A DNA stretch of 45,796 nt from the NCBI GenBank assembly GCA_036788215.1, contig DAIQNV010000022.1, positions 1 to 45,796 on the forward strand. Reading direction: 5' to 3'. The notes under the pieces were generated by a model. The model saw only the letters and a list, made by a program, of their open reading frames with translations, ran no database searches and had not been told where the DNA came from. Made by a program: the position numbers and the translations under genes. Source of the DNA: DAIQNV01 sp036788215 (GTDB taxonomy: Bacteria; Planctomycetota; Phycisphaerae; Phycisphaerales; UBA1924). This document shows positions 7,727-16,331 of the stretch, one piece after another; positions within the stretch are counted from its first letter, which is position 1, and every line of letters begins with the position of its first letter.

Positions 7727-9799
7727 TCACCGCCTGAGAAACACCACCCCCAGCCCGAGCAGCAGCACCACCCCGGGCACCCCGAAAATCAGCCCCCAGC
7801 GGACCGCCGCGAGCGTCCCCGCGTCCAGGGCCCGCACGCGGGCCACGCTGGACGCCTCCACCCCGCGCCCGATCAGCCCGTCCTTGCCCGCGAGCCAGAG
7901 GACCGAGGCCTCGAAGAGTTCCGGGTTCCCCGGAGCTGCGCGGACGACCCGCCCGTCGACCGCCCGTCGCTCCGCCCACCGGGCATCGAGGAACCAGGTG
8001 TTCGACCCTACAACAACGAGGCGGGCGCCGTCCACCTCCGCAGCCGCCGCGATGGTGAAGGGGCCCCGCGCGTCGCCTTGGTCGAAAGTGGGCTGATCGG
8101 GCAGGAGCGGGCGAGCCGCGGGCTGCGTCCGCCACAGCCTGAGCCACTGGCTCTCCGCCCACGACGCGTCGTCCGCCAGCGTCGCCACCGCCGAAGCCCC
8201 CACGCCCACTTCGAGGGGTAGGGGCCAGGACAGCAGCACCGGCAGGCCCGATGCCGCCTGCGCGACCGGGTGCTCGCCCGTCATCTGCACGCCCATGTCG
8301 GGCTGCACCACCGGACGCCCGTCCCCGACGCCCGCCCGCAGCACGGGCCGCCCCGAGTCGACGACGATCCCGAAGGGCACCGCCAGCGCTGCGATCGGGT
8401 CGGGCGATCCGAAGGTCGGGAAGATCGAGGGGTTCAGGTTCAGCAGCACAGGCTCGCCATCCGCGAGCAGCCCCGCGATCGCGTCCGCAACCATCTGGGC
8501 CCGCTCGCTCCCGCTCGGACCCATCGAGCCATCCGGGAGATCCATGGAGGGGGCGGCGGAGTTCGGGCTGATCACCGCCCACACAATGGGTCGTCTTCCG
8601 CCCGGATTCAGTGGTACCAGGGCGGGCCTCTCCGGGTCGACCGCGACCGCCCACTCCGCGACGCCGATCCCCCGCTGGCGCAGGCGACCGATCAGTTCAT
8701 TCAGCACGCCCGCCCGCCCGACGAACCGCTGCGCCTCTCCGTGCACGAACACCACGATCGGGGGCGTCGCATCCGCGAGCGCCGCGACCGCATCGGTGAA
8801 CAGGCTCTCCGCCCGGAGCCCCGCCTCGCCCGCGACGCTCAGCCCACGGCCCGTGTCCGCGATCGCGGGGGGGAACAGGTCCTCGAGCTCGATCGCCGCG
8901 ATGGTCGGGCGACCGGCGCCGGGGGGTCCGTCCGAGACGACCAGCGCCGCCTCGCCCTGCTCGAGCACCTGCGCGATCCGCGCCGCTTCGGGGCGTTCGA
9001 CCGCGAGCGCCCGCTCGCGCTCCGCGCCCGCACGCTCGCGGAGCGCATCGATCGCGGTGCGGATCGGCCCCGCGTTGGGCCCGAGCGTGCCGACGCCCCG
9101 GCGCATCAGGGCGAGCTGCTCGTCGAGCGCCCGCAGCGCGTCGGGCAGCTCCGCGACCGCGCCCGCAGGGTCGGGCACGCCGGGCGCCCGGTTCAGCCTC
9201 TCCTCGACGCGGTCCGCGAGGGCGCCCAGCTCATCGCTCGCGACGCGGGCGACCGCCGACCGCTGCTGGGCCCATCCCCGCGCCGTCGCGTCCCGCCCCT
9301 CCGCCGCGGCCTGGATCGCGTCCGAGAGCTGGGTCAGCCCCGCCCCGAGTTCGCGCGAGCCCTGCGCGAGCGCCATGCCAGCCCGCATGCCGGCCTCGAT
9401 CGCGGGGCGCTCGCGCTCGATCAGACGCTCCGCGAGGGTGCCAAGGCGCTCCGCCCCTTGCGCGGATCCCGCATCGATCCGCACCGCCCGGGCATTGGGC
9501 GACGCGTCGAACGCGTCCAGGACATCGCCGATCCGATCGAGCGCCCGCCGGTCGATGCGGGCCTCGTCGACCGCGACGATCAGCTCGACCGGCGCGTCGA
9601 GCCCCGCCAGCAGCTGAGCCGCGCGGGGGCTCAGCCGGTGCTCGCCCCGGGCGGTCAGGTCGATCCGGGTCCCCGTCGCGGAGGCGCTCAGAGCGAAGCC
9701 GACCGCCGCCCCGACGCAGGCGATCGCGAAGCCAAGGGTGCGCGCCGCGCGGGCGAGGCGCGGGGCCCGCTTCCCGGCTCTTCTGGCGTTCCCCGTCAT
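7727..9799 (-). CDS. GldG-like ABC-type auxiliary protein (periplasmic, membrane-anchored)
   Basis: About 690 residues from the ATG at 9799. An N-terminal transmembrane helix (about residues 22-42) is followed by the IDLTARGEHRLSPRAAQLL motif typical of GldG/ABC-type uncharacterised transport proteins. A long helical middle (about 90-330) precedes an alpha/beta domain with PPIVVFVHGEAQRF. The C-terminus is a transmembrane helix ending VFLRR. The start overlaps the permease stop by 4 nt. The family works with a GldA-like ATPase and GldF-like permease; outside gliding Bacteroidetes the substrate is unknown, so I give no gene symbol. Confidence 0.8.
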   Translation of the reverse strand: MTGNARRAGKRAPRLARAARTLGFAIACVGAAVGFALSASATGTRIDLTARGEHRLSPRAAQLLAGLDAPVELIVAVDEARIDRRALDRIGDVLDAFDASPNARAVRIDAGSAQGAERLGTLAERLIERERPAIEAGMRAGMALAQGSRELGAGLTQLSDAIQAAAEGRDATARGWAQQRSAVARVASDELGALADRVEERLNRAPGVPDPAGAVAELPDALRALDEQLALMRRGVGTLGPNAGPIRTAIDALRERAGAERERALAVERPEAARIAQVLEQGEAALVVSDGPPGAGRPTIAAIELEDLFPPAIADTGRGLSVAGEAGLRAESLFTDAVAALADATPPIVVFVHGEAQRFVGRAGVLNELIGRLRQRGIGVAEWAVAVDPERPALVPLNPGGRRPIVWAVISPNSAAPSMDLPDGSMGPSGSERAQMVADAIAGLLADGEPVLLNLNPSIFPTFGSPDPIAALAVPFGIVVDSGRPVLRAGVGDGRPVVQPDMGVQMTGEHPVAQAASGLPVLLSWPLPLEVGVGASAVATLADDASWAESQWLRLWRTQPAARPLLPDQPTFDQGDARGPFTIAAAAEVDGARLVVVGSNTWFLDARWAERRAVDGRVVRAAPGNPELFEASVLWLAGKDGLIGRGVEASSVARVRALDAGTLAAVRWGLIFGVPGVVLLLGLGVVFLRR

Positions 9800-10518
9800 C
9801 GCCACCTCCGTGTGTCGAGCGCCGCCCAGGCGAGGGCCAGCAGCGCCCCCTGGATCGCGAAGAGCGCGACGACGCTCCCCGTGTCCACGACGCCCTTGGC
9901 GAAATCCGCGGTGACCGGCTGCAGCGCCGCAGCGGTGGCCCACGCGTCGAACGGCGCCGGCAGGCGGGCCGCGAGGGGGCCGGTGAGGATGAGGTAGCCC
10001 GCGAAGACGAGAAAGCTCGCGAGGAACGCGAGCGTCTGGCTCTCGGTCAGGGCGCTCACGACCAGCCCGAGCGCCAGGTAGGTGGACCCGACGAGCAGGA
10101 ACCCGAAATAGCCCGACGCGATGGGCCCGGGGTCGAGGGGCGCATCCGAAGCCCAGGTGAGGACCGCGGGGTACACAAGCGAGGGGAGCGCCAGGGTCGC
10201 GAGGAACGCGACCGCGCCCAGGTGCTTGCCCAGCACGATCACGGGGTCCGGGACTGGTCCGGTCAGCAGGGGCTCGATCGTCCCGGTCCGGATCTCCTCC
10301 GCGAAGGATCGCATCGAGATCGCGGGCGCGATCACCACCAGCAGGGAAGCCGCGGGCGAGAAGAAGTAGCGCAGGCTCGCTACCTCGCCCGGAACCAGGG
10401 TGGTCGCGGTGAAGATCGCGCCGGTGAGCAGGAGGAACAGGGCGGCGATGAGCCACCCCGCGGGGGCGCGGTAGAGCGCCGCCAGTTCTCGGAGCGCGAT
10501 CGCGAGGGCAGCGCTCAT
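9796..10518 (-). CDS. ABC-2 type permease (GldF-like)
   Basis: 240 residues with six hydrophobic segments. The opening (ALAIALRELAALYRAPAGW) and the motif SFAEEIRTGTIEPLLTGPV are characteristic of ABC-2 permeases of the GldF/NosY group. It is the central gene of a three-gene operon, overlapping the ATPase stop at 10515-10518 and the GldG-like start at 9796-9799 with ATGA junctions. Probably an exporter or a gated membrane complex; the substrate is not inferable. Confidence 0.88.
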   Translation of the reverse strand: MSAALAIALRELAALYRAPAGWLIAALFLLLTGAIFTATTLVPGEVASLRYFFSPAASLLVVIAPAISMRSFAEEIRTGTIEPLLTGPVPDPVIVLGKHLGAVAFLATLALPSLVYPAVLTWASDAPLDPGPIASGYFGFLLVGSTYLALGLVVSALTESQTLAFLASFLVFAGYLILTGPLAARLPAPFDAWATAAALQPVTADFAKGVVDTGSVVALFAIQGALLALAWAALDTRRWR

Positions 10519-11555
10519 CGGGTGCCCCCTCCGGACGCGTCGCGGGCCGCATCTTCGAGCAGGGTCACGAAGCGTTCCTCGAGCGTCACGCTCTTTGCCC
10601 GCTCAGGCCGGGCGTCGAGGTAGCGGACGCGGGCGCCCGATTCGACCAGGGCCCGGAGGACGGGCCCGACGAGGTCCGGGTTGGGGTCTTGGGTGTGATC
10701 TGGGCTGGGGTCGGCGCCGGAAAGCCTCAGGCGGAGCCATTTCCCGTCGACCGGCTCAAGCGTGAACGCGCAGGCGTGCTGCGCCGCGAGCCTTTCCGCG
10801 ATCCCGCGCAGGGTCTGCGCCCCGTCGCCCTCCGCGCCGCCGGGCGGGGCCACCTCTGCGACCACACCACCCGCTCGCGCGTCGACCGAGGGGGCGCGGG
10901 TCAGGGCGTCGGGGCTCCCGTCCGCGAGGAGCCGGCCCGCCGCGATGATGAGGACGCGGTCGCAGGTGCGCTCGATCTCGGGCAGGATGTGGCTCGACAG
11001 CAGGACCGCCTTGGTCTCGCCCAGGGAGCGGATGAGCGAGCGGAGCTCGATGATCTGCGCCGGGTCGAGCCCCGACGCGGGCTCGTCCAGCACGACGACC
11101 GCGGGGTCGTGCACCAACGCCGCCGCCAGGGCGACCCGCTGGCGGTAGCCCTTCGAGAGCCCCGCGATGCGGCGCGTCGAGACGGACCGGAGCTGGCAGC
11201 GGTCGATCTCACGATCGATCGCGACCCGCCGCGCCGCGCGGGGCATGTAGTGCAGGCGGGCCCGGTGTCGCAGGTACTCGGTGGGAGTAAGTTCCGGATA
11301 CAGGGGCGCGGTTTCGGGCGCGTAACCCAGGGCCCGGCGGGCCTCGAGAGGCGCATCCGCGAGATCGTGACCAGCGATGAAAGCGCTTCCGAAATCCGGA
11401 TGGATCAGCCCGGTGAGCATGCGGATCGTCGTGCTCTTCCCCGCGCCATTGGGCCCCAGCAGCCCGGTCACCCCCGGACCCTCGATCGCGAACGACAGAT
11501 CGCGGACCGCGTCGACTGGTCCGAACGACTTATGGAGCCCTCGGGCGATGATCAT
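10515..11555 (-). CDS. ABC transporter ATP-binding protein (GldA-like)
   Basis: 346 residues from ATG 11555. Walker A GPNGAGKST at residues 34-42, signature LSKGYRQR at 133-140, Walker B VVVLDEP at 153-159, D-loop SGLDP and the switch-histidine segment LLSSHILPE are all present. The C-terminal roughly 110 residues are the extra domain typical of ABC-2 drug/GldA/NatA ATPases. The same frame stays open upstream to about 12596, but that part is antisense to the GAF gene and is rejected. No good Shine-Dalgarno precedes the ATG. It heads the ATPase-permease-GldG operon. Confidence 0.9.
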   Translation of the reverse strand: MIIARGLHKSFGPVDAVRDLSFAIEGPGVTGLLGPNGAGKSTTIRMLTGLIHPDFGSAFIAGHDLADAPLEARRALGYAPETAPLYPELTPTEYLRHRARLHYMPRAARRVAIDREIDRCQLRSVSTRRIAGLSKGYRQRVALAAALVHDPAVVVLDEPASGLDPAQIIELRSLIRSLGETKAVLLSSHILPEIERTCDRVLIIAAGRLLADGSPDALTRAPSVDARAGGVVAEVAPPGGAEGDGAQTLRGIAERLAAQHACAFTLEPVDGKWLRLRLSGADPSPDHTQDPNPDLVGPVLRALVESGARVRYLDARPERAKSVTLEERFVTLLEDAARDASGGGTR

Positions 11556-11587
11556 GGAATCGATCGGGGCATGGTGTGGTTTAAACA

Positions 11588-11684
11588 GGGGCTTCGCGCC
11601 GTGTTTCTGGGGCGGCCGCCCCGTCGCGAAGCCGCCCCCTACGGGCCGATAGTAACGGGGCGGGCGGCCCGGAGGTTCGGGCCG
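11588..11684. repeat. Cluster of nested palindromes in a divergent intergenic region
   Basis: GGGGCGGC at 11609-11616 pairs with GCCGCCCC at 11631-11638. An overlapping 8-bp arm pair GCTTCGCG/CGCGAAGC lies at about 11591-11598 and 11625-11632. A separate perfect hairpin CGGCCCG-GAGGTT-CGGGCCG spans 11665-11684. The cluster lies between the divergent ABC ATPase and GAF/receiver genes. It may be a decayed REP-like element or operator region; no protein-coding signal was seen here. Confidence 0.5.
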
Positions 11685-11760
11685 GGCTTGAAGAGAGGTT
11701 GGCGGCGCGGGCGGATCAGGCCCGTCGATCGTGACGAATGGATAAGGATGGACGACCCCA

Positions 11761-11788
11761 TTGGTGGGGGATTCCTGAGGACTAGACT
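11761..11788 (+). promoter_or_regulatory. Candidate promoter of the GAF/receiver gene
   Basis: TTGGTG (11761-11766) and TAGACT (11783-11788) are separated by 16 nt. The start codon GTG 11815 lies 26 nt after the -10-like box, with GGGGAGG about 11 nt before the start. Both hexamers are imperfect matches to sigma-70 boxes, so this is tentative. Confidence 0.35.
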
Positions 11789-11814
11789 GAAATGCTGGGG
11801 AGGCGAACCTAGAG

Positions 11815-13584
11815 GTGCGTTCAACAACCGCGTCGAAGCAGGTTCTGGTCGTCGAGGGGCGCGCTGTGCCCGCTTCGGCGATCGCCTCGCTCGTGCGTGG
11901 GCTGGGGGGAACCGGCGCGGAGGACGGGCAAACGGACCTGCTCGCCCGCGTCGCGGCGCTCCTGCGGATGGGCGGGCTCGAGGTGCGCGTGGTCGACGCG
12001 GACGATGCGCCCACCGCCGGGATGGAGATCCCCTCGCAGGCGGAGGTGCTGCTGGACGCGATCGGCGAGGGCGTCTGCCTCGCGGACGCGCACGGCCAGG
12101 TGCTCTGGGCGAACCGGTACTTCGCGACTCTGGAGGACGTCCTCCGCAGCCGCGCCGAGGCGAAGCTGAAGGAAGTCTCCGAAGCGTACGAGCGCATCCC
12201 CGAGGGCAAGGTGCGGACGCCCCGCCGGTTCCAGCTCTCGACCGGGGACGAGCGGTTCTGGTACGAGTTGGTCGTCGCGCCGGCGCCGCCCCGCCCGCGC
12301 ATGGGTGGGGACATCGGCGAGCGCGTCGAGGACCGCGAAGCGGCGGACAGCCGGGCGGCGCTCATCGGCTCGGACCGCGTGGTGGGCGTGATCCGCGACG
12401 TGACCGCGGCGCACCGGTCGGAAGCGAAGCTGCACGCGATCGACCGGGCCGGTTTCGAGATCGTGCGGATGGACGCGGAGGCGGTGCGTGAGAAGACAGC
12501 GTACGAGCGCCTCCAACTGCTCGAGGAGAAGGTCGTCCGCCTGGCGCACGACGTGCTCGAGTACGACCACTTCGCGATCTTCCTGATCGACGACACGCGC
12601 CAGAAGCTCGAGCTGGTGATCTCCGCCGGCCTTCCCCCCGAGATCCAGGACTTGGAGCTGACCGCGGAGCGCGAGGGGAGCGGGATCTCGGGCTATGTCG
12701 CCGCGACCGGGCAGGCGTACATCTGCCACGACGCGTCGACGGACGAGCGTTTCCTGCCCGGGCTGGTCGGCGCGCAGAGCTCGATGACGATCCCCCTGCG
12801 CCTGCACGACCGCGTGATCGGCATCATGGACATCGAGAGCCGTGAGACGCGGGCGTTCGACGAAGAGGAGCTCCGCTTCGCGGAGATCTTCGGCCGGCAC
12901 CTCGCGCTCGCGCTGCACATGCTCGACCTCCTGGTCGTCGAGCGGTCCGCGACGAACGCGACGGTCTCGGACCGCGTGGGCGACGAGCTGAAGGGCCCCT
13001 TGGACGACATCTGCATCGAGTGCGACGCGGTGGAGGCGGACGGGGTGCTCGACCCCGCGGTCGTCGCGCACCTCGCGAAGATCCGCGAGGACGTCGCCTC
13101 GATCCGCAGCCGGCTCGAGAGCGTGAGCCAGGGCCCCAAGACGCTCCTGGGCGTCGAGCGGGCGATGGCGCAGACGGGCGACGACCCTTTGCTCGCCGGG
13201 AGCCGCGTGCTGGTGGCGGACGACGAGCCCCGCATCCGCAAGATCGTCTCCGCGGTGCTCCGGGCGCGGGGGTGCACGGTCGATGTCTGCGAGAGCGGCG
13301 CGGGGGCGATCCTGCGCATCGAGGAAGCGGGCGAGGGTGGTCCTTCCTACGACCTCGTCGTGAGCGACATCCGCATGCCCGACCGCAACGGGTACGAGGT
13401 CTTCGCTGCGAGCCGCCAGCACTGCCCGAACGCCGCGGTGATCCTGATGACCGGCTTCGGCTACGACCCGCACCACTCGATCGTGCGCGCGAGCCAGCAG
13501 GGCCTGCAGAGCGTGCTCTTCAAGCCCTTCGACATCGAGCGACTGCTCGAAGAGGCCCGGAAGGCGATGGCGGCGCGGGGGTGA
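11815..13584 (+). CDS. PAS/GAF sensor with C-terminal receiver domain, no kinase domain
   Basis: 589 residues, GTG start. After about 75 residues that I cannot assign comes a PAS-like segment (LLDAIGEGVCLADAHGQVLW), then a GAF domain (about 220-375, containing GSGISGYVAATGQAYI and VIGIMDIES). A short helical segment follows where a dimerisation domain could be, but it lacks an HELRTP-type H-box and no ATPase N/G boxes follow. The C-terminus is a receiver domain: acidic pair ADDEPRIRK, phospho-acceptor Asp518 in VVSDIRMPD, and the Lys of LFKPFD. It could be a response regulator with sensory input or a degenerate kinase. It is transcribed divergently from the ABC operon and converges on prmC. 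Confidence 0.85.
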   Translation: MRSTTASKQVLVVEGRAVPASAIASLVRGLGGTGAEDGQTDLLARVAALLRMGGLEVRVVDADDAPTAGMEIPSQAEVLLDAIGEGVCLADAHGQVLWANRYFATLEDVLRSRAEAKLKEVSEAYERIPEGKVRTPRRFQLSTGDERFWYELVVAPAPPRPRMGGDIGERVEDREAADSRAALIGSDRVVGVIRDVTAAHRSEAKLHAIDRAGFEIVRMDAEAVREKTAYERLQLLEEKVVRLAHDVLEYDHFAIFLIDDTRQKLELVISAGLPPEIQDLELTAEREGSGISGYVAATGQAYICHDASTDERFLPGLVGAQSSMTIPLRLHDRVIGIMDIESRETRAFDEEELRFAEIFGRHLALALHMLDLLVVERSATNATVSDRVGDELKGPLDDICIECDAVEADGVLDPAVVAHLAKIREDVASIRSRLESVSQGPKTLLGVERAMAQTGDDPLLAGSRVLVADDEPRIRKIVSAVLRARGCTVDVCESGAGAILRIEEAGEGGPSYDLVVSDIRMPDRNGYEVFAASRQHCPNAAVILMTGFGYDPHHSIVRASQQGLQSVLFKPFDIERLLEEARKAMAARG

Positions 13585-13650
13585 TGGGAAGGGGACCGGC
13601 CATTGGCCATCGGGGATCGGGAAAACGCCGACGCGAGCACGGACCGACAA

Positions 13651-13761
13651 GCCCGGAGCTTGAGCGACGGGCGTCGTTGGTACTCCTTATCGAAGTGACC
13701 GGTGTCCTCGACGCTGCGTGCTGTTCGGGCACTCCCGAGGCCCCGCACTGACGCTTGGGGC
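13651..13761. repeat. Inverted pair of REP-like GCCC...GGGC palindromes
   Basis: Two 22-nt imperfect palindromes, 13651-13672 and 13740-13761, each begin GCCC and end GGGC. The second, read on the minus strand, matches the first at 15 of 22 positions, including the shared core AGC-T-AG-G. They form an inverted pair enclosing about 67 nt. The right copy ends at the last base of the prmC stop codon. The location between convergent genes is typical of REP/BIME-like elements. The rest of 13585-13760 shows no gene. Confidence 0.65.
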
Positions 13762-14642
13762 TAGAGGGGGCGCTGGGCCGCGACGACGCGGTCGAGCAGG
13801 TCGTGGTCCTGCAGCACCGCGATGTTCGTGAGCCCGGCCCGCTCCGCGATCCCCGCGGCGTCCCTCGCGTGACAGGCAGCGGTCTCGACGACCGCCCAGC
13901 CCCCGGGACGGAGATGCTTCCCGACGCCTTCGAGGAGGGGCCGGACGAGGTCCAGCCCGTCGGCGCCGCCCCGGAGCGCCAGGTGGGGCTCGTGGTCCTT
14001 CACATTGGGCTCGATCGCGCCCCATTCATGGTCGGGGATGTAGGGCGGGTTGGCGGTGATGGCGTCGAAGGTCTCATCGCCCAGGGGCTCCAGCAGATCG
14101 CCCCGGCGGAACTCGATCCGATCGGCGACCGCGTGCCGCTCCGCGTTCTCCTTCGCGAGCTCGAGGGCGTCCGCCGAGAGATCCGTCGCGATGAACCGGG
14201 CCTCGGGCAGGTTCTTCGCGAGCGAGATCGCGACGCAGCCCGAGCCGGTGCAGATATCCGCGATGGACCGCATCGGGCCCGCATCGCTGCGCCGCGCGTG
14301 CTGCAGGACCTGCTCGACGATCGTCTCGGTGCTGGGGCGGGGGATGAGCGCCCGCTTGTCGGAGTGGAAGGGTAGGGCGAAGAAGTACGCGGTGCCGGTC
14401 AGGTGCTGGATGGGCTCGTGGGCGAGGGCCCTTTTGACCAGGACGCGGAGGGCGTCGCGTTCATCGGGAGCCGCGGGGCGGTCGGGGTCCATGTAGAGGC
14501 GCAGGCGTTCACACTTCAGGATGTGCGAGACGAGGATCTCCGCGGAGAGGCGCGGGGAGTCGAGGTCGCGGTCGGCAAAGGCCTGGGCGATCCAGTCGAG
14601 GAGCTTGCGGGTCGTCCAGGATGGGGTTGGGGGCGCGGTCAT
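13761..14642 (-). CDS. prmC: Peptide chain release factor N5-glutamine methyltransferase PrmC/HemK
   Basis: 293 residues. It methylates the Gln of the GGQ motif in release factors, using SAM. An N-terminal helical substrate-binding domain (about 1-90) precedes the Rossmann domain with the SAM loop DICTGSGCV (129-137), the acidic ATDLSADAL and the catalytic NPPY at 198-201. The conserved IPRPETE motif appears as IPRPSTE (100-106), a small deviation. The ATG overlaps the preceding amidohydrolase stop (14639-14642), so it is translationally coupled. No release-factor gene is adjacent here. Confidence 0.95.
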   Translation of the reverse strand: MTAPPTPSWTTRKLLDWIAQAFADRDLDSPRLSAEILVSHILKCERLRLYMDPDRPAAPDERDALRVLVKRALAHEPIQHLTGTAYFFALPFHSDKRALIPRPSTETIVEQVLQHARRSDAGPMRSIADICTGSGCVAISLAKNLPEARFIATDLSADALELAKENAERHAVADRIEFRRGDLLEPLGDETFDAITANPPYIPDHEWGAIEPNVKDHEPHLALRGGADGLDLVRPLLEGVGKHLRPGGWAVVETAACHARDAAGIAERAGLTNIAVLQDHDLLDRVVAAQRPL

Positions 14643-16309
14643 TCGACGGAACGGTACACCGTCTCGCCCGCGATGACGGTCCGCAGCACCCGGGTTTCGA
14701 GGATCGCCCGGGGCTCGATGGTCATGACGTCCCGGTCGAGGACGATGAAGTCCGCCTGCTTGCCCGGGGTGATCGACCCGACCCGGTGGTCCTGGAAAGC
14801 GCCGTACGCAGCGTCCAGCGTCATCGTCCGCAGGGCCTCCGCCCGGGTCATGCGCTCCTCGGGCCTCCAGCCCGATTCGGGCATGCCGCCCGCGTTTTGC
14901 CGCGTGATCGCGGCGTAGAACCCCAGGAACGGGTTCTCCGACTCGACGGGGAAGTCGGACCCCGACGCGATGACGGCCCCGGAGCGGAGCAGGCTGGCCC
15001 AGGCGTAGGCACCGCGGGCGCGGTCTTGGCCTACCCGCTCCTCCACCCAGCGCATGTCGCTGGTGCAGTGCGTGGGCTGCATGCTGGCGATGACGCCCAG
15101 GCGGGCGAAGCGGGGCAGGTCGTACTCGTTGAGCAGCTGGGCGTGCTCGACGCGGAAGCGGGCGGGGGCAAGGGGGAAGCCGGTCGCCAGGGACGCCCGC
15201 TCGTAGGCGTCGAGCACCTCGCGGTTGGCCCGGTCGCCGATCGCGTGGGTGAAGACCTGGTAGTGCTTCCGCAGGGCGTGCCTGGCGACCGCCTCGATGA
15301 ACTCGGGCTCCGCGATCGCGAGGCCGGTGTAGGGGACGCCGTTATCGTCGCGGGGGCGGTCGGCGTAGGGCTCCAGCAGCCAGGCGCCCCGCGAGCCCAT
15401 GGCGCCGTCGAGGTAGAGCTTCGCGCTGGCGATGGTGATGCGCGGGCCCTGGTACGGCGCGTTCTCCTCGAAGTAGCGGATGGCGTTCCGCGCATCGATC
15501 GCGACCGCGACGCGGAGCTTGAGTCGCCCGTCGGCCTCCATGCGCTGCATGAGTTCCGCGACATCGGGTCCGACGCCCATATCGTGCACGCCCGTCAGCC
15601 CGACGCGGAGGCACGCCTCCTGGGCCGCGAGGAGGAGCGTCTCCGCTTCGCCCCGGGCGGACTCCGGGATATGGCGTTCGACGAGCGTCTCCGCGTTGTC
15701 GATGAAGACGCCGGTCGGGTCGCCCGTCGCCCGGCGGAGGATCTCGCCCCCGGGTGGGCTGACGGTCGCCCGATCGATGCCCGCGAGCTGCATCGCCCGG
15801 GTGTTGCCCAGGGCCGCGTGCCCGTCGACGCGGACGAGCCAGACCGGGTGACGGGGCGTCGCTTCGGAGAGGGCGTCGTGGTCGGGCAGGGCCCGATCGG
15901 GCCAGGATTCGTTGTCCCAGCCCCGCCCGAGGATCCACTGCCCGGGGGGCGTCTCATCGGCACGGGCCCGGACGCGGGCGATCACCTCGTCGTAGCTCGT
16001 CGCTCCCGTCAGGTCGACGACGCCCGCGCGGAGCTGGCCCAGGCCCAGGAGGTGCCCGTGCGCATCGATCAGCCCGGGGAGCACCGTCCGCCCCCCGAGA
16101 TCGACGATCGTCTCCTCGTGCCCGATCAGGCCGGTGATATGCCCGTTGGAGCCGACCGCTGTGAAGCGGTCGCCCTCGACAAGGAAGGCCTGAACGCGGG
16201 GATGGGCGGGGTCGACGGTGTGGGCGTTGGCGTTGATGTAGGCGGTGGTCTGGGCGAGAGCGGAGATGGCGGCGGCGGCGAGGGTGACGGCGGCGATGCG
16301 TAATCTCAT
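14639..16309 (-). CDS. Secreted amidohydrolase, YtcJ-like (Amidohydro_3)
   Basis: 556 residues from ATG 16309, chosen because the product then begins with a signal peptide (MRLRIAAVTL... ending SALAQ) and starts 22 nt after the polA stop. Metal-dependent hydrolase features: HGH at residues 84-86 (GLIDAHGHL), the DGAMGSRGAW segment, His of FTHAIGDRAN, His of RVEHAQL and Asp of ASGSDFPVE. The architecture matches the YtcJ-like/imidazolonepropionase-type amidohydrolases, whose substrates are mostly unknown. It sits between polA and prmC with tight spacing, so one transcript is likely despite unrelated functions. Confidence 0.88.
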   Translation of the reverse strand: MRLRIAAVTLAAAAISALAQTTAYINANAHTVDPAHPRVQAFLVEGDRFTAVGSNGHITGLIGHEETIVDLGGRTVLPGLIDAHGHLLGLGQLRAGVVDLTGATSYDEVIARVRARADETPPGQWILGRGWDNESWPDRALPDHDALSEATPRHPVWLVRVDGHAALGNTRAMQLAGIDRATVSPPGGEILRRATGDPTGVFIDNAETLVERHIPESARGEAETLLLAAQEACLRVGLTGVHDMGVGPDVAELMQRMEADGRLKLRVAVAIDARNAIRYFEENAPYQGPRITIASAKLYLDGAMGSRGAWLLEPYADRPRDDNGVPYTGLAIAEPEFIEAVARHALRKHYQVFTHAIGDRANREVLDAYERASLATGFPLAPARFRVEHAQLLNEYDLPRFARLGVIASMQPTHCTSDMRWVEERVGQDRARGAYAWASLLRSGAVIASGSDFPVESENPFLGFYAAITRQNAGGMPESGWRPEERMTRAEALRTMTLDAAYGAFQDHRVGSITPGKQADFIVLDRDVMTIEPRAILETRVLRTVIAGETVYRSVE

Positions 16310-16331
16310 GGGCGAGAGCATACGCCGGTTG

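Noticed and set aside
8270..9997. Long plus-strand open frame opposite the GldG-like gene
   Set aside because: Arg/Asp-rich shadow with no motif; the minus-strand frame has membrane helices and a family signature.
11556..12596. N-terminal extension of the ABC ATPase
   Set aside because: Ser/Arg-rich, antisense to the GAF gene; the ATPase fold begins at MIIARGLHKSFG.
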